A stretch of DNA of 64,000 nt from Bartonella vinsonii subsp. vinsonii (GCF_902825235.1 NZ_CADEAJ010000006.1:1-64000), one strand, 5' to 3'; positions 9,986-21,796 are shown, counted from the stretch's first letter. Translations and numbers: made by a program. Notes: a model not told the origin generated them from the sequence alone.

Positions 9986-11332
9986 ATGGCATCAGCAGCA
10001 GAGCAATTTGCTTCCAATATAAACTTTAGCACTTTTTCTCGTGCAACTGAATTGAAAAAACGCATTTGGTTTACCCTCGCTGCGCTTCTTGTTTATCGCT
10101 TTGGTACTTATATCTCCCTCCCCGGTATTAATATCGATTCTTTACGGCAAACATTTGAACATCACGCCTCGGGTGTTTTAGGGTTGTTTAATATGTTTGC
10201 TGGAGGTGCTGTTAGCCGCATGGCAATTTTTGCATTGGGAATTATGCCTTATATATCGGCATCAATTATTGTGCAGTTGCTAACTTCAGTTATCCCTTCG
10301 TTGGAAACTCTTAAAAAAGAAGGGGAACTCGGTCGTAAGGTTATTAATCAGTATACTCGTTATGTAACGGTAGTGTTGGCAATTCTACAGGCATTTGGTA
10401 TCGCGGTTGCGCTTGAATCTGGTATAGGAACAGGGCTTCAAATTGTTGTGGAACCGGGGCTTATGTTCCGTATTTCTTCTGTCATTACGCTTGTGGGCGG
10501 GACAATGTTTCTGATGTGGCTTGGTGAACAAATTACGTCACGCGGTGTTGGTAATGGGGTTTCTCTCATTATTTTTACAGGTATTGTTGCTAATCTTCCT
10601 TCCACTTTTGCTCAACTTTTGACTGCTCATAGTCAGGCTGATTTATCGACTTTTTTATTAATAGGAATCGTTTTTATTGCGGTTTTTGTTATCGGAGTTA
10701 TTGTTTTTGTAGAGCGTGCGCAACGGCGAATTCTTATTCAGTATCCGAAACGACAAGTTGGTAATCAAATTTTTCAAGGTGATATGTCACATCTTCCTTT
10801 AAAGTTGAATACAGCTGGTGTTATTCCACCAATTTTTGCTTCCTCTTTATTGTTGTTGCCTGCAACTGTTAATAATTTTTCTGACAAAATGCCCCAATGG
10901 GTTCAAGCTATCTCTTATTCCCTTGGTCATGGACAGCCCCTTTATATGATTGTTTATGCATTTTTGATGGCATTTTTTTGCTTTTTTTATACGGCTATTG
11001 TGTTTAATCCAAGTGATACAGCCGATCAATTAAAAAAGCATTCTGGTTTTATTCCTGGCATTCGCCCTGGTGAACGTACGGCTGAATATATTGATTATGT
11101 TTTGACGCGCATTACTGTTGTAGGAGCGATTTATATTATTTTAGTTTGTTTGCTCCCTGAATTTATGATCTCTGCGCTACAGGTTCCTTTTTATCTTGGG
11201 GGCACATCTTTGTTGATTGTTGTTACTGTGACACTTGATACTGTTGCTCAAATTCAGGGATACCTTGTTGCACACCAATATGAAGGATTGATTAAAAAGT
11301 CAAAACTTCGTGGAGGTAGAAGGAATCGATGA
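9986..11332 (+). CDS. secY: Preprotein translocase subunit SecY
   Basis: SecY has 448 residues from the ATG at 9986, which is preceded by GGGAGAGG. An upstream GTG at 9968 would add six residues without a family match. SecY forms the protein-conducting channel with SecE and SecG in the inner membrane. About ten hydrophobic helices are visible, beginning with [21 protein letters not shown]. The cytosolic loop with the [14 protein letters not shown] segment and the conserved [20 protein letters not shown] segment are present. The stop overlaps the adk ATG (ATGA), so the two are coupled. Confidence 0.97.
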   Translation: MASAAEQFASNINFSTFSRATELKKRIWFTLAALLVYRFGTYISLPGINIDSLRQTFEHHASGVLGLFNMFAGGAVSRMAIFALGIMPYISASIIVQLLTSVIPSLETLKKEGELGRKVINQYTRYVTVVLAILQAFGIAVALESGIGTGLQIVVEPGLMFRISSVITLVGGTMFLMWLGEQITSRGVGNGVSLIIFTGIVANLPSTFAQLLTAHSQADLSTFLLIGIVFIAVFVIGVIVFVERAQRRILIQYPKRQVGNQIFQGDMSHLPLKLNTAGVIPPIFASSLLLLPATVNNFSDKMPQWVQAISYSLGHGQPLYMIVYAFLMAFFCFFYTAIVFNPSDTADQLKKHSGFIPGIRPGERTAEYIDYVLTRITVVGAIYIILVCLLPEFMISALQVPFYLGGTSLLIVVTVTLDTVAQIQGYLVAHQYEGLIKKSKLRGGRRNR

Positions 11333-11907
11333 GAGTTATTCTTTTAGGACCTCCTGGAGCAGGAAAAGGTACTCAAGCTAAAATGTTAACTGAAGAGTAT
11401 CGTATCCCTCAGTTATCGACAGGTGATATGTTGCGTGAAGTTATTACCAGAGAAACGGAAGTTGGCAAAAAAGCTAAAGCTATTATGAGCTCTGGTGCTT
11501 TGGTTTCCGATGACATTGTGAATCAAATTGTATCAGATCGGATTGACGAAAGTGATTGTGTAAACGGTTTTGTTTTGGATGGGTATCCACGAACTGTGGG
11601 ACAGGCAGAAGCATTGCAACAGATTTTGCAATCAAAAAATATGCAGCTTGATGCTGTTATCGAGTTGCGTATTGATGAAGATGTGTTGATTGAGCGAATG
11701 AAGAAGCGCGTTGAGGAAACAGTAGCAGCCGGTGAGCAGGTCCGTTCAGATGATAACCCTATTGCATTTGCAAAGCGATTAGTGGAATATCGTGAAAAAA
11801 CAGTTCCTCTATCAAAATTTTATTCAGAGAAGGGGTTATTGAAGATAGTTGATGGAATGGTTGATATTACTGAGGTGTCACGCGCAATTAGAAAGCTTCT
11901 TCAATAA
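11329..11907 (+). CDS. adk: Adenylate kinase
   Basis: Adk interconverts ATP + AMP and two ADP. At 192 residues it is the short form, lacking the extended LID insertion of the E. coli enzyme (214 residues), which is usual in alphaproteobacteria. The P-loop GPPGAGKGT is at residues 7-15. The AMP-binding segment STGDMLR and the [13 protein letters not shown] block are intact. It overlaps secY by four bases, the normal secY-adk arrangement. Confidence 0.97.
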   Translation: MRVILLGPPGAGKGTQAKMLTEEYRIPQLSTGDMLREVITRETEVGKKAKAIMSSGALVSDDIVNQIVSDRIDESDCVNGFVLDGYPRTVGQAEALQQILQSKNMQLDAVIELRIDEDVLIERMKKRVEETVAAGEQVRSDDNPIAFAKRLVEYREKTVPLSKFYSEKGLLKIVDGMVDITEVSRAIRKLLQ

Positions 11908-12083
11908 GGATTTTTTTAGAAATAAATGAAAAGTGTTGACTTTTTCTATGAAATCTATCAAAAGAACTTTAATTTATTTCAGTGAAATAATAGGATTCGG
12001 AATATGTTATGCCGGATCATTTTTTCTGTAAGGTACATCAGGTATTTTATGGCTAATCGTCAATATAACCAAGGAGAATAGGC

Positions 12084-12452
12084 GTGGCTCGTATCGCTGG
12101 CGTCAATATCCCGACAAATAAGCGTGTAATTATTGCGCTTCAATATATCCACGGGATTGGACCAAAATTTGCCCAAGAAATTATAAAAAAGGTTGGTATC
12201 CCCATGGGGCGTCGTGTGCATGAACTTTCAGATGCAGAGGTATTGCAAATTCGCGAGGCGATAGATCAAGGCTATCAAGTTGAAGGGGATCTTCGCCGTG
12301 AGGTTGCTATGAATGTTAAACGTTTGATGGACCTTGGTTGCTATCGTGGTTTGCGTCATCGCCGTTCTTTGCCTGTTCGTGGGCAGCGTACACATACAAA
12401 TGCACGCACACGTAAGGGGCCAGCTAAGGCAATCGCTGGTAAGAAAAAATAA
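12084..12452 (+). CDS. rpsM: 30S ribosomal protein S13
   Basis: S13 has 122 residues and begins at a GTG 7 bases after AAGGAG, giving the family start [10 protein letters not shown]. It forms bridges B1a/B1b with the 50S subunit and touches P-site tRNA through its basic tail ([18 protein letters not shown]). It opens the alpha part of the cluster after a 176-base gap that contains a small dyad, TTATTTCA/TGAAATAA, at 11974-11990. Confidence 0.97.
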   Translation: MARIAGVNIPTNKRVIIALQYIHGIGPKFAQEIIKKVGIPMGRRVHELSDAEVLQIREAIDQGYQVEGDLRREVAMNVKRLMDLGCYRGLRHRRSLPVRGQRTHTNARTRKGPAKAIAGKKK

Positions 12453-12576
12453 GAGTCTTTATTTGAAAAAGGTTTTTATTTTTTTGTATTCTGTTTCTTG
12501 TTGAGTTTTTTTAATAAGAAAAAGAAGGTGGAGCTGCTGGTGTTACGGCAGTGAAGAGATCGTTGAAAGGAAGATT

Positions 12577-12966
12577 ATGGCAAAGGAAGCCACACGTGTT
12601 CGTCGTCGCGAACGCAAAAATATTTCATCAGGTGTTGTTCATATCAATTCAACATTTAACAATACAATGATTACGATTACTGATGCGCAGGGAAATGCGA
12701 TTGCATGGTCGTCTGCTGGTGCTCAAGGGTTTAAAGGTTCGCGTAAATCTACACCTTTTGCGGCTCAGGTTGCTGCAGAAGATTGTGCTAGAAAAGCGCA
12801 GGAGCATGGTATGCGTTCGTTAGAAGTTGAAGTTTGTGGCCCTGGATCGGGGCGCGAGTCCGCTTTGCGTGCATTACAGTCTGTTGGTTTTGTTATTACT
12901 TCCATTCGTGATGTAACACCAATTCCTCATAATGGATGTCGTCCGCGAAAAAGGCGGCGTGTTTAA
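12577..12966 (+). CDS. rpsK: 30S ribosomal protein S11
   Basis: S11 has 129 residues and lines the mRNA exit on the platform. The signature [20 protein letters not shown] and the C-terminal basic cluster CRPRKRRRV are present. GAAAGGAAG precedes the ATG. It lies between rpsM and rpoA as usual. Confidence 0.97.
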   Translation: MAKEATRVRRRERKNISSGVVHINSTFNNTMITITDAQGNAIAWSSAGAQGFKGSRKSTPFAAQVAAEDCARKAQEHGMRSLEVEVCGPGSGRESALRALQSVGFVITSIRDVTPIPHNGCRPRKRRRV

Positions 12967-13059
12967 TTGGGTGTTTTTTTTGTTGTCAGAGCTTTCTCTG
13001 ATGTTCACATTGGCCGTTACGATTGAATGGTAGCGGAACTAAAGAACGGGAATAAAAAT

Positions 13060-14073
13060 ATGATCCAGAAAAACTGGCAGGAACTGATTAAACCCAATAA
13101 GGTTGAGTTTTGTGTACATGATAATCCAAATATTTTAAGCGTGGTTGCAGAACCTCTTGAACGTGGTTTTGGCTTAACGTTAGGGAATGCACTTCGTCGC
13201 GTGTTATTGTCATCGCTTCGTGGCGCTGCAATTACTGCTGTGCAGATTGATGGGGTGTTACATGAATTTTCGTCAATTCCAGGTGTTCGTGAAGATGTGA
13301 CAGATATTATTCTTAATATCAAAGAAATTGCACTTCGTATGGAAGAAGAGGGACCTAAACGTGTTGTCATTTGTAAAGAGGGTCCTGGTGTTGTAAAAGC
13401 TGGAGATATCAATACTGTTGGAGATATGGAAATTCTGAATCCAGAGCATGTTATTTGCACTCTTGATGAAGATGCTGAGATTCGTATGGAATTTATTGTC
13501 AATACAGGGAAAGGTTATGTTCCTTCTGATCGTAATTGTGCTGATGATGCACGAATAGGTCTTATTCCAGTTGACAGTCTTTATTCGCCAATTCGTAAAG
13601 TATCTTATAAAGTAGAGAATACGCGTGAAGGTCAAGTGCTGGATTATGATAAGTTAACGCTCACCATTGAAACGAATGGTGCTGTTAATGGAGAAGATGC
13701 TGTTGCTTTTGCAGCACGTATTCTTCAGGACCAATTAGCATTATTTGTTAATTTTGAGGAACCACAGAAGCAAGATGTTGAAGAGCCTGATTCGGAGCTT
13801 GCTTTTAATCCTGCCCTTCTCAAGAAAGTCGATGAATTAGAACTTTCAGTCCGTTCGGCAAATTGTCTTAAGAATGATAATATTGTCTACATTGGTGATC
13901 TTATCCAAAAAACAGAAGCTGAAATGCTTCGGACACCGAATTTTGGACGGAAGTCGTTAAACGAGATTAAAGAAGTTTTGGCATGTATGGGATTACATCT
14001 TGGTATGGAAATTTCTGCATGGCCGCCCGAAAATATTGATGATCTTGCTAAACGTTATGAAGATCAGTATTAA
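13060..14073 (+). CDS. rpoA: DNA-directed RNA polymerase subunit alpha
   Basis: The alpha subunit has 337 residues from the ATG at 13060, with GGGA about 8 bases upstream; the open frame back to 13027 gives a non-conserved extension. The N-terminal domain (dimerisation, beta/beta' binding; [20 protein letters not shown]) and the C-terminal domain (helix-hairpin-helix, DNA UP-element and activator contacts; [14 protein letters not shown]) are both complete. rplQ follows after 32 bases. Confidence 0.97.
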   Translation: MIQKNWQELIKPNKVEFCVHDNPNILSVVAEPLERGFGLTLGNALRRVLLSSLRGAAITAVQIDGVLHEFSSIPGVREDVTDIILNIKEIALRMEEEGPKRVVICKEGPGVVKAGDINTVGDMEILNPEHVICTLDEDAEIRMEFIVNTGKGYVPSDRNCADDARIGLIPVDSLYSPIRKVSYKVENTREGQVLDYDKLTLTIETNGAVNGEDAVAFAARILQDQLALFVNFEEPQKQDVEEPDSELAFNPALLKKVDELELSVRSANCLKNDNIVYIGDLIQKTEAEMLRTPNFGRKSLNEIKEVLACMGLHLGMEISAWPPENIDDLAKRYEDQY

Positions 14074-14105
14074 AATTTAAAATTTGAAATTTAAGGAGAA
14101 AACTC

Positions 14106-14534
14106 ATGCGCCATAGTAAGTCAGGTCGCAAGTTGAACCGGACTGCCAGTCACCGTAAAGCGATGTTTGCTAACATGGCGGTTTCGCTGATTGAGCATGA
14201 GCAGATTGTGACGACCCTTCCAAAGGCTAAAGAAATTCGTCCTATTGTTGAAAAGCTCGTTACACTCGGTAAGCGTGGAGGTTTGCATGCACGTCGGCAA
14301 GCAATTGCAGCACTTCGTGATGCGGGTAAAGTTGCAAAATTGTTCGATACACTTGCGCCACGTTATGCATCGCGCAACGGTGGGTATTTGCGTATTATGA
14401 AAGCTGGGTTTCGTACCGGTGATAATGCTCCCATGGCTGTTATAGAGTTTGTTGATCGGGATGTTGATGCGAAGGGCGCTGTAGATCGTGTACGTACGGA
14501 AAGTGCTGCAAATGAAAAAGAAGCTTCTTCATAA
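14106..14534 (+). CDS. rplQ: 50S ribosomal protein L17
   Basis: L17 has 142 residues. The core [20 protein letters not shown] and [20 protein letters not shown] are diagnostic; the acidic tail after residue 120 is the usual extension in Rhizobiales. AAGGAG stands 8 bases before the ATG. It is the last gene of the super-operon and is followed by a terminator. Confidence 0.97.
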   Translation: MRHSKSGRKLNRTASHRKAMFANMAVSLIEHEQIVTTLPKAKEIRPIVEKLVTLGKRGGLHARRQAIAALRDAGKVAKLFDTLAPRYASRNGGYLRIMKAGFRTGDNAPMAVIEFVDRDVDAKGAVDRVRTESAANEKEASS

Positions 14535-14568
14535 AGATAGTGCGTTTTCTTTCTGTTAAGTTTTAGAG

Positions 14569-14594
14569 AGCCGCCTTTTAAGGGCGGTTTTTTT
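14569..14594 (+). terminator. Rho-independent terminator after rplQ
   Basis: CCGCC (14571-14575) pairs with GGCGG (14583-14587), with partial extension into AG/TT on the outside, and a run of eight T follows. It ends the ribosomal super-operon and is the clearest terminator in the window. Confidence 0.85.
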
Positions 14595-14807
14595 ATGAGT
14601 CTTGCTGAATTCGTTTTTCTTAAAGGATAAATACAGGGAGAAGATTATAAAATATTGAATTATTTTGTTTTTATAATATTTACTGTTCAAATAGTTGTTT
14701 TTCTTCTTCATTGTAAATATTAATAAAAACTCTTAGCTTATGGAGGATGAGAGAAATTCTTATCTTATTAATATGAGAGAGTGGTTTAGTTTTTTTAGGA
14801 GTGCGTT

Positions 14808-16202
14808 ATGAAATATTCTCTTTTGGTGGGGCTTTTTTTTGCTATTATGGCACAGATATCTTTTCGTTACGCGTGTGCTCAAATTCCACAAACACAAAAA
14901 GAAATTACTCTTTCGTTTGCTCCTTTAGTTAAAAAAACTATTCCGTCTGTTGTAAATATTTATGCGGCGCGACAAATCAGAGCACGTTCACCTTTTGAAG
15001 GAGATCCATTTTTTGAGCAATTTTTTGGTCGCTTCCAAAATAATCGTCCCTTGCGTAGACAATCATCATTGGGGTCAGGGGTGATTGTTGATGCACGTGG
15101 TTTGATCGTTACCAATTACCACGTTATTAAGGATGCAGATGAAATTAAAGTTGCTCTTTCTGATGGACGGGCGTTCGAAAGTAAGGTTAAGTTAAGAGAT
15201 GAAGAAACAGATATTGCTGTTCTTGAAATTAATGCAAAAGGTGCACAGTTTCCTATTCTCTCTTTGGGAGATTCTGATGCCGTTGAAGTTGGTGATCTTG
15301 TCTTAGCAATAGGTAATCCTTTTGGTGTTGGCCAAACAGTTACAAGTGGTATTGTTTCAGCGCAAGCACGTACACGGGTTGGTATTTCTGATTTTGACTT
15401 TTTTATTCAAACAGATGCTGCCATTAATCCAGGGAATTCTGGTGGAGCTTTAATTGATATGAAAGGGCAGTTGATCGGGATTAATACGGCTATCTATTCG
15501 CGTTCAGGTGGTTCTGTAGGGATTGGTTTTGCTATTCCATCAAATCTTGTAAAAGTGATGCTTGATACTGTTAAACGTGGTGGAAAATATTTTGTGCCAC
15601 CTTATATTGGTGCATCTTTTCAAAATGTTACACCTGATATTGCTGGTGGTTTAGGTTTAGAACGCCCCTATGGTGCTCTTATTATTGAAGTTATAGGAAA
15701 TAGTCCTGCTGGGAAAGCTGGTCTGAAGGTAGGTGATGTTATTTTGAGTGTGCAGGGAGTGCGTGTTGATAATCCAGATGGTCTTGGATATCGTTTGATG
15801 ACAACTCGTATTGGAGATAATCTTATTTTAGAATATTTACGAAGTGGAAAAATTTTAAAAACACAAATAACTGTTTCATCAATACCAGAATCTGCATTTT
15901 TGAAATCTGAAAAAATTATTGGTGAAAGCCCCCTTGCTGGTGCTGAAATATTGGATTTAACACCACAAAATAGTCGACGTTTTCGTCTTCCTCTCTCTGC
16001 ACGAGGTGTTGTGATTTCCAATCTTGATGAAGAGAGCAATGCTGCTGGGATTTTTCGCATAGGAGATATCTTGCGTGTTGTTAATGGCCATAAGATTCAA
16101 ACAGTTGGTCAGTTGAAAAAGATTCTGATGCAAGGCCAGCCAAATATTTGGCAATTAGAATATGAACGTGATGGTATGTATATTCGCCAGTTTATTCGCT
16201 GA
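14808..16202 (+). CDS. HtrA/Do-family periplasmic serine protease
   Basis: This 464-residue protein has an N-terminal signal peptide (hydrophobic LLVGLFFAIMA, probable cut after ACA, residue 24), a trypsin-like domain and two PDZ domains (about residues 250-345 and 370-455). The catalytic triad is visible as His105 (TNYHVI), Asp135 (TDIAVLEI) and Ser211 (GNSGGAL). It should degrade or refold damaged envelope proteins. AGGAG lies 8 bases before the ATG. Bartonella carries several HtrA paralogues, so DegP and DegQ cannot be told apart here. rarA follows at once. Confidence 0.93.
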   Translation: MKYSLLVGLFFAIMAQISFRYACAQIPQTQKEITLSFAPLVKKTIPSVVNIYAARQIRARSPFEGDPFFEQFFGRFQNNRPLRRQSSLGSGVIVDARGLIVTNYHVIKDADEIKVALSDGRAFESKVKLRDEETDIAVLEINAKGAQFPILSLGDSDAVEVGDLVLAIGNPFGVGQTVTSGIVSAQARTRVGISDFDFFIQTDAAINPGNSGGALIDMKGQLIGINTAIYSRSGGSVGIGFAIPSNLVKVMLDTVKRGGKYFVPPYIGASFQNVTPDIAGGLGLERPYGALIIEVIGNSPAGKAGLKVGDVILSVQGVRVDNPDGLGYRLMTTRIGDNLILEYLRSGKILKTQITVSSIPESAFLKSEKIIGESPLAGAEILDLTPQNSRRFRLPLSARGVVISNLDEESNAAGIFRIGDILRVVNGHKIQTVGQLKKILMQGQPNIWQLEYERDGMYIRQFIR

Positions 16203-16211
16203 GGTTTTTTT

Positions 16212-17531
16212 TTGAATAAAGATTTTTTTACTTCATCTTTTGATCGAAAAGTTCATAAAAATCAACCGCTTGCAGAAAGAATGCGTCCTCATTCTCTTCA
16301 TGATGTTATAGGACAAAATCATTTGGTTGGAGAAAAGGGATTGCTTTCACGTATGCTGGAAGCCGGTTCAATGCATTCTATGATTTTTTGGGGACCTCCA
16401 GGGACGGGAAAAACAACGGTTGCACGCTTGTTAGCACTTGAAACAAATTTCGCTTTTGAGCAAATTTCTGCCATTTTTACTGGGGTTTCTGAACTTAAAA
16501 AAATTTTTGAAGTTGCTCAGACTCGTTTTATGTCTGGAGGCCAGACGCTTTTGTTTGTCGACGAAATTCATCGATTTAATCGTGCGCAGCAGGATAGTTT
16601 TCTTCCTGTTATGGAAGATGGTACTATTATCCTTATAGGGGCAACAACGGAAAATCCTTCATTTGAACTTAATGCGGCCCTTCTTTCTCGTGCACGTGTT
16701 TTGACATTTCTTTCACATGACAATGAAAGTTTGCGTATGCTCTTGAAACGTGCAGAAGAAGTGGAAGGAAGACTTCTTCCTTTGGATGATGAGGCCAGAA
16801 GTGTTTTGATCGGGATGTCTGATGGTGATGCACGAGCAGCGTTAACATTGGCAGAAGAAGTTTGGTGTACGGCCCAATCGGGAGAGATATTTGATGCTGT
16901 TGCGTTGCAAAAAATCATTCAACGTCGTGCTCCAATTTATGACAAGGGGCGAGAAGGTCACTATAGTCTCATTTCAGCATTGCATAAATCCGTTCGTGGA
17001 TCTGATCCTGATGCTGCGCTTTATTATTTAGCTCGTATGTTTGATGCCGGTGAAGATCCTCTCTATATTGGGCGAAGATTGGTTCGCATGGCTGTTGAAG
17101 ATGTTGGGTTGGCAGATCCGCAAGCTCTTGTCATTTGTAATGCTGCTAAGGATGCTTATGATTATTTGGGATCACCAGAAGGGGAATTAGCCTTGGCACA
17201 AGCATGTCTTTATGTTGCGACTGCACCAAAATCAAATGCAACATATCTCGCTTATAAAGCAGCACTGCATTGTGCACGTAAAAACGGTTCTTTGCCTCCC
17301 CCTAAACACATCCTTAATGCGCCTACAAAATTTATGAAGGAAGAAGGGTATGGACATGGTTATCGTTATGACCATGATGAACCAGATGCTTTTTCAGGAC
17401 AGGAATATTTTCCTGAAAAACTTGGGCGTCAGAGCTATTATAAACCACGAGAGCGTGGCTTTGAACGTGAGATTGCAAAGCGTCTTGAGTGGTGGAAGAA
17501 ATTGCGCCAAAAACGAGCTCATCAAAAATAA
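16212..17531 (+). CDS. rarA: Replication-associated recombination protein A
   Basis: RarA (MgsA) is a clamp-loader-like AAA+ ATPase that acts at stalled replication forks. At 439 residues it has the usual length. The P-loop GPPGTGKTT is at 61-69 and Walker B LLFVDEIH at 113-120, with sensor 1 in GATTENPSFELN. The C-terminal block ARMFDAGEDPLYIGRRLVRM belongs to the tetramerisation region. The start is a TTG 10 bases after the htrA stop, so the two are likely co-transcribed. An htrA-rarA pair is common in Rhizobiales. Confidence 0.93.
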   Translation: MNKDFFTSSFDRKVHKNQPLAERMRPHSLHDVIGQNHLVGEKGLLSRMLEAGSMHSMIFWGPPGTGKTTVARLLALETNFAFEQISAIFTGVSELKKIFEVAQTRFMSGGQTLLFVDEIHRFNRAQQDSFLPVMEDGTIILIGATTENPSFELNAALLSRARVLTFLSHDNESLRMLLKRAEEVEGRLLPLDDEARSVLIGMSDGDARAALTLAEEVWCTAQSGEIFDAVALQKIIQRRAPIYDKGREGHYSLISALHKSVRGSDPDAALYYLARMFDAGEDPLYIGRRLVRMAVEDVGLADPQALVICNAAKDAYDYLGSPEGELALAQACLYVATAPKSNATYLAYKAALHCARKNGSLPPPKHILNAPTKFMKEEGYGHGYRYDHDEPDAFSGQEYFPEKLGRQSYYKPRERGFEREIAKRLEWWKKLRQKRAHQK

Positions 17532-17651
17532 AATTTAAATTGTTTCTTTTATAGAGGCGGGATATAACTATACTAGGTTTTCCCCTTTATATGGGGGGAG
17601 CATATCATGTTCATAACATAAGGAATATACCTTCTTTCTTTTATAGGGATG

Positions 17652-17685
17652 ATATATTGAAGATACAAATATATTGAAGATACAA
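17652..17685 (+). repeat. Tandem 17-bp repeat upstream of recA
   Basis: Two perfect adjacent copies of ATATATTGAAGATACAA stand at 17652-17668 and 17669-17685, about 115 bases before recA. The unit has no recognised function. No GTTC-N7-GTTC type LexA box was found by eye in the rarA-recA gap. Confidence 0.85.
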
Positions 17686-17800
17686 TATGAGAATGCAAAT
17701 GGAAATAGTCTGTGAAAATCTTAATTCAAGACTTTAGTTAAGCTAAAATAACAGTGTACACTAAACACTGGATTATTGTGAATCGATTAAGGATATTATC

Positions 17801-18844
17801 GTGGATAAAGCAAAAGCTCTCGATGCAGCTCTCTCACAAATTGAACGCTCTTTCGGCAAGGGCTCAATTATGCGACTTGGGCAAAAAGAGCAGGTCGTTG
17901 AAATTGAGACAATCCCAACAGGTTCATTATCTTTGGATATTGCTTTAGGTGTTGGTGGATTACCGAAGGGGCGGATTGTTGAGATTTATGGACCAGAAAG
18001 TTCTGGAAAGACAACACTAGCTCTGCACGCTATTGCTGAAGCACAGAAAATTGGTGGAATCTGTGCTTTTATTGATGCTGAGCATGCTCTTGATCCTATT
18101 TATGCACGTAAACTTGGTGTTGATTTAGAAAATTTATTTATTTCTCAACCGGATACCGGTGAACAGGCATTGGAAATTACAGAGACACTTGTCCGTTCTG
18201 GTGCAGTTGATGTGCTTGTTGTTGATTCAGTGGCAGCTTTGACACCGCGTGCGGAAATTGATGGTGAAATGGGTGATGCTTTGCCCGGTTTGCAAGCTCG
18301 GTTAATGAGTAAAGCATTACGAAAATTAACAGCCGCAATTTTTCGCTCTAACTGTATGGTTATCTTTATTAATCAAATTCGCATGAAAATTGGTGTGATG
18401 TTTGGTTCTCCTGAAACGACAACAGGTGGAAACGCTTTAAAGTTTTATGCTTCTGTTCGTTTAGATATTCGTCGTATTGGATCCATTAAAGATAGGGATG
18501 CAATCGTTGGGAATCAGACGCGCGTTAAAGTAGTGAAAAATAAGCTGGCACCTCCATTCAAACAAGTTGAATTTGATATTATTTATGGTGAAGGCATTTC
18601 TAAAGTAGGCGAATTGATCGATTTGGGTGTTAAAGTTGGCATTGTGGAAAAATCTGGTGCATGGTTTTCTTATAATTCTCAGCGTTTAGGGCAGGGGCGT
18701 GAGAATGCAAAGCAGTTTTTACGTGAACATGCAGAAATAGCTACAGAAATTGAAACGGCTTTGCGCCAAAATGCAGGTTTGATTGCGATTGAATTGTTAG
18801 AAAATGTAGGGTCAGAAAATATAGAAAGCGATGACATAATTTAA
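17801..18844 (+). CDS. recA: Recombinase RecA
   Basis: RecA has 347 residues, starts at a GTG, and catalyses strand exchange and LexA-type self-cleavage. Walker [10 protein letters not shown] is at 64-72; the MAW segment ([13 protein letters not shown], read here as [12 protein letters not shown]) and loop L2 ([19 protein letters not shown]) are intact. TAAGGATATTATC precedes the start. The 269-base leader holds a 17-bp tandem repeat and a TCCCC/GGGGA dyad at 17581-17599. Confidence 0.98.
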   Translation: MDKAKALDAALSQIERSFGKGSIMRLGQKEQVVEIETIPTGSLSLDIALGVGGLPKGRIVEIYGPESSGKTTLALHAIAEAQKIGGICAFIDAEHALDPIYARKLGVDLENLFISQPDTGEQALEITETLVRSGAVDVLVVDSVAALTPRAEIDGEMGDALPGLQARLMSKALRKLTAAIFRSNCMVIFINQIRMKIGVMFGSPETTTGGNALKFYASVRLDIRRIGSIKDRDAIVGNQTRVKVVKNKLAPPFKQVEFDIIYGEGISKVGELIDLGVKVGIVEKSGAWFSYNSQRLGQGRENAKQFLREHAEIATEIETALRQNAGLIAIELLENVGSENIESDDII

Positions 18845-19038
18845 GTGTGATTTCTTTATGAGTTTTTTTTCTGTTTTTATTTGTTAGAGTTTTAAAGTAT
18901 AAAATCGCTTATTCTCCAACTTTTTTTGAACAAACATTCCACTTTTTGATTAAATGAACTCTAAGAGTGCTAAAGAGGATATTTAATGAGGGAGGGGGGT
19001 GCTTTTATAGTTTTGGGCTGTACTCTGCAGGTGTCAAT

Positions 19039-21702
19039 ATGAATAGCGTTAATAGCATACGGTCAACTTTCCTAGATTATTTTCATCTTAATGGGCATAA
19101 AGTTCTTCCTTCAAGTCCACTTGTTCCACGTAATGATCCTACCCTCATGTTTACAAATGCAGGAATGGTGCAGTTTAAAAATGTTTTTACTGGGCTTGAA
19201 CAGCGTTCTTATAAACAAGCAGCAACGGCACAAAAATGTGTTCGTGCTGGTGGAAAGCATAATGATCTTGATAATGTTGGTTATACAGCACGCCATCATA
19301 CATTTTTTGAAATGTTGGGGAATTTTTCTTTTGGTGATTATTTCAAAGAAGAAGCCATTTTTTTATCTTGGAACCTTTTAACAAAGGAATTTCGTCTTCC
19401 AAAAGAAAAACTGTTAGTGACGGTTTATCATAGTGATGATGTTGCTGCTGAGTTATGGCGGAAAATTTCAGGTCTTCCAGATGAAAAAATTGTTCGTATT
19501 GCGACAGCTGATAATTTTTGGGCAATGGGAGATACAGGCCCTTGCGGTCCTTGTTCGGAGATTTTTTATGATCACGGTGATAAAATCTGGGGAGGGCCGC
19601 CTGGAAGTATGGAAGAAGATGGTGATCGCTTTATTGAGATTTGGAATCTTGTCTTTATGCAGTATGAACAGGTGGCTAAGGAAGAGCGTGTTGAATTGCC
19701 TCATCCTTCTATTGATACAGGCATGGGGTTAGAGCGCATTGCTGCTGTTTTACAGGGGGTTCATGATAATTATGATATTGATCTTTTTCGTGCATTAATA
19801 CATGCCTCACAAGAGATAACAGGCGTTAAGGCAACGGGTAACTTTATTGCAAGCCATCGTGTGATTGCTGACCATCTTCGCTCATGTGCATTTTTGATTG
19901 CTGATGGTGTTCTTCCTTCCAATGAAGGAAGGGGATATGTTTTACGTCGTATTATGCGTCGTGCTATGCGTCATGCTCATCTTCTTGGCACTAAAGAACC
20001 TTTAATGTGGCGTCTTTTGCCCGCTTTAATTCACGAAATGGGACAAGCTTATCCTGAATTGGTGCGAGCTGAATCTTTGATTTCAGAAATTTTAAAGTTA
20101 GAAGAAATCCGTTTTCGTAAAACTCTTGAACGAGGGCTTGGTTTGTTGAATGAAGCCAGTGCCAATCTTAAAGAAGGAAATTGTTTTAGTGGTGAAATTG
20201 CTTTTAAACTTTATGATACATATGGTTTTCCGCTTGATTTGACGCAAGATGCTCTTCGGTGTCGGGGAATATCTGTTGATGTTGATGCTTTTGATAAAGC
20301 GATGGAGCGTCAAAAAGAGGAAGCGCGTGCCAATTGGTCTGGTTCTGGTGAAACGGTAACAGAAAAGATCTGGTTTTCTGTTCGTGAGAAAGTAGGAGCC
20401 ACAGAATTTTTAGGTTATGAAACAGAAAAAGCTGAAGGTATTCTTACAGCTCTTGTGCGTGATGGTCATATTGTTGATCATATTTCTTCAGGGCAGAAAG
20501 CTGTTCTTGTTGTGAATCAGACGCCTTTTTATGGCGAGTCCGGTGGACAGATTGGTGATAGTGGTATCATTTCTGGTGAAAATTTTGTTTTTGAGGTGCA
20601 TGATACTCAAAAAAAAGCTGATGGTGTTTTTGTTCATATTGGAGAAGTGAAGTCTGGTCAGGCAAAAACGTCTGATTGTGTAGAACTCATTGTTGATTCT
20701 GTTCGTCGTAAGAAAATTCGTGCGAACCATTCGGCTACCCATTTATTACATGAAGCTTTACGTCAAGTATTGGGGGACCATGTTACTCAAAAGGGCTCTT
20801 TTGTATCGCCGGATCGGTTGCGTTTTGATTTTTCTCATCCAAAACCCATTGCTTCAGAAGAATTGAAAACAATAGAAGATTTAGCAAATGATATTGTTTT
20901 ACAAAATAGTGAGGTAACAACACGTCTCATGCTTGTGGATGAAGCAATTTCTGAAGGGGCAATGGCGTTATTTGGTGAAAAATATGGTGATGAAGTACGT
21001 GTTGTTTCTATGGGAAACCAGCTTGAGCAAACAGGATTAAAAAAGAATTGGTCAATTGAGCTTTGTGGTGGGACGCATGTGGAGAGAACAGGAGATATTG
21101 GTTTGATTCATATCGTTTCTGAAAGTTCTGTAGCAGCAGGGGTTCGTCGTATTGAAGCCTTGACAGGTACAGCAGCGCGTCTTTATCTTACTTGCCAAGA
21201 TGAACGTATCCATAAAATTGCTCATCTTTTAAAAGCTTCTTTTGTTGATGTGGAAGAACGGGTTCGAATTTTACTTGATGATCGTCGCAAACTTGAAAAA
21301 GACTTGAATGATGTACGCAAGAAAATAGTGTTGAGTGGTGGGACGGTACAAGGTGGTCAAGAAGATGTTACCATCATCAATGGCATTTCTTTCATGGGAC
21401 GTGTTGTTCAAAATATTTCATCGCGAGATCTTAAGGCGTTAGCGGATTCTGGAAAAAAACAGATTGGATCTGGGATAGTTGCTTTTATCTCTGTTTCAGA
21501 GGATGGCAAGGGAAGTGCTGTTGTTGGTGTGACAGATGATTTAACTCATAGATTGAATGCTGTTGATTTGGTGCGTATTCTTTCAGGTGTTCTTGGTGGT
21601 CAAGGTGGTGGTGGACGTCCTGATATGGCGCAGGCTGGTGGTCCTGATGGGAAGAAGGCTGGTGAGGCACTTACGGCACTAAAAGATTTTCTTGAAAGAT
21701 AA
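19039..21702 (+). CDS. alaS: Alanine--tRNA ligase
   Basis: AlaRS has 887 residues from the ATG at 19039 ([15 protein letters not shown]); the frame is open to 18967, but the extra 24 residues do not match the family. It holds the class II aminoacylation core (motif 2 in [18 protein letters not shown]), the editing domain with HSATHLLH and CGGTHV as zinc/editing ligands, and the C-Ala domain ending [13 protein letters not shown]. It charges tRNA-Ala and clears Ser/Gly mischarging. recA-alaS is the normal Rhizobiales order. Confidence 0.97.
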   Translation: MNSVNSIRSTFLDYFHLNGHKVLPSSPLVPRNDPTLMFTNAGMVQFKNVFTGLEQRSYKQAATAQKCVRAGGKHNDLDNVGYTARHHTFFEMLGNFSFGDYFKEEAIFLSWNLLTKEFRLPKEKLLVTVYHSDDVAAELWRKISGLPDEKIVRIATADNFWAMGDTGPCGPCSEIFYDHGDKIWGGPPGSMEEDGDRFIEIWNLVFMQYEQVAKEERVELPHPSIDTGMGLERIAAVLQGVHDNYDIDLFRALIHASQEITGVKATGNFIASHRVIADHLRSCAFLIADGVLPSNEGRGYVLRRIMRRAMRHAHLLGTKEPLMWRLLPALIHEMGQAYPELVRAESLISEILKLEEIRFRKTLERGLGLLNEASANLKEGNCFSGEIAFKLYDTYGFPLDLTQDALRCRGISVDVDAFDKAMERQKEEARANWSGSGETVTEKIWFSVREKVGATEFLGYETEKAEGILTALVRDGHIVDHISSGQKAVLVVNQTPFYGESGGQIGDSGIISGENFVFEVHDTQKKADGVFVHIGEVKSGQAKTSDCVELIVDSVRRKKIRANHSATHLLHEALRQVLGDHVTQKGSFVSPDRLRFDFSHPKPIASEELKTIEDLANDIVLQNSEVTTRLMLVDEAISEGAMALFGEKYGDEVRVVSMGNQLEQTGLKKNWSIELCGGTHVERTGDIGLIHIVSESSVAAGVRRIEALTGTAARLYLTCQDERIHKIAHLLKASFVDVEERVRILLDDRRKLEKDLNDVRKKIVLSGGTVQGGQEDVTIINGISFMGRVVQNISSRDLKALADSGKKQIGSGIVAFISVSEDGKGSAVVGVTDDLTHRLNAVDLVRILSGVLGGQGGGGRPDMAQAGGPDGKKAGEALTALKDFLER

Positions 21703-21732
21703 TTTCTGATTTCTTCTTTGTATTTCTCAGCG

Positions 21733-21756
21733 TCTCTCTCTAGAGAAGAGTTTTTT
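21733..21756 (+). terminator. Probable terminator after alaS
   Basis: A pyrimidine/purine hairpin (CTCTCTCTAGAGAAGAG, ending at 21750) is followed directly by TTTTTT at 21751-21756. It lies between alaS and the convergent ndvA pseudogene. Confidence 0.5.
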
Positions 21757-21796
21757 AGTTGAAACGGGATGTTTACTAAAAGAAGGAGAGTTCATT

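Noticed and set aside
11936-11961. TTGACT box upstream of rpsM as a promoter
   Set aside because: The only -10-like hexamer (TATCAA) is 14 bases away, too close for a sigma70 promoter.
15668-16060. Minus-strand frame of 130 codons inside the htrA gene
   Set aside because: Antisense to the second PDZ domain; no start signal.
17581-17599. TCCCC/GGGGA dyad as a terminator of rarA
   Set aside because: The stem is only five pairs and no T run follows on either strand.
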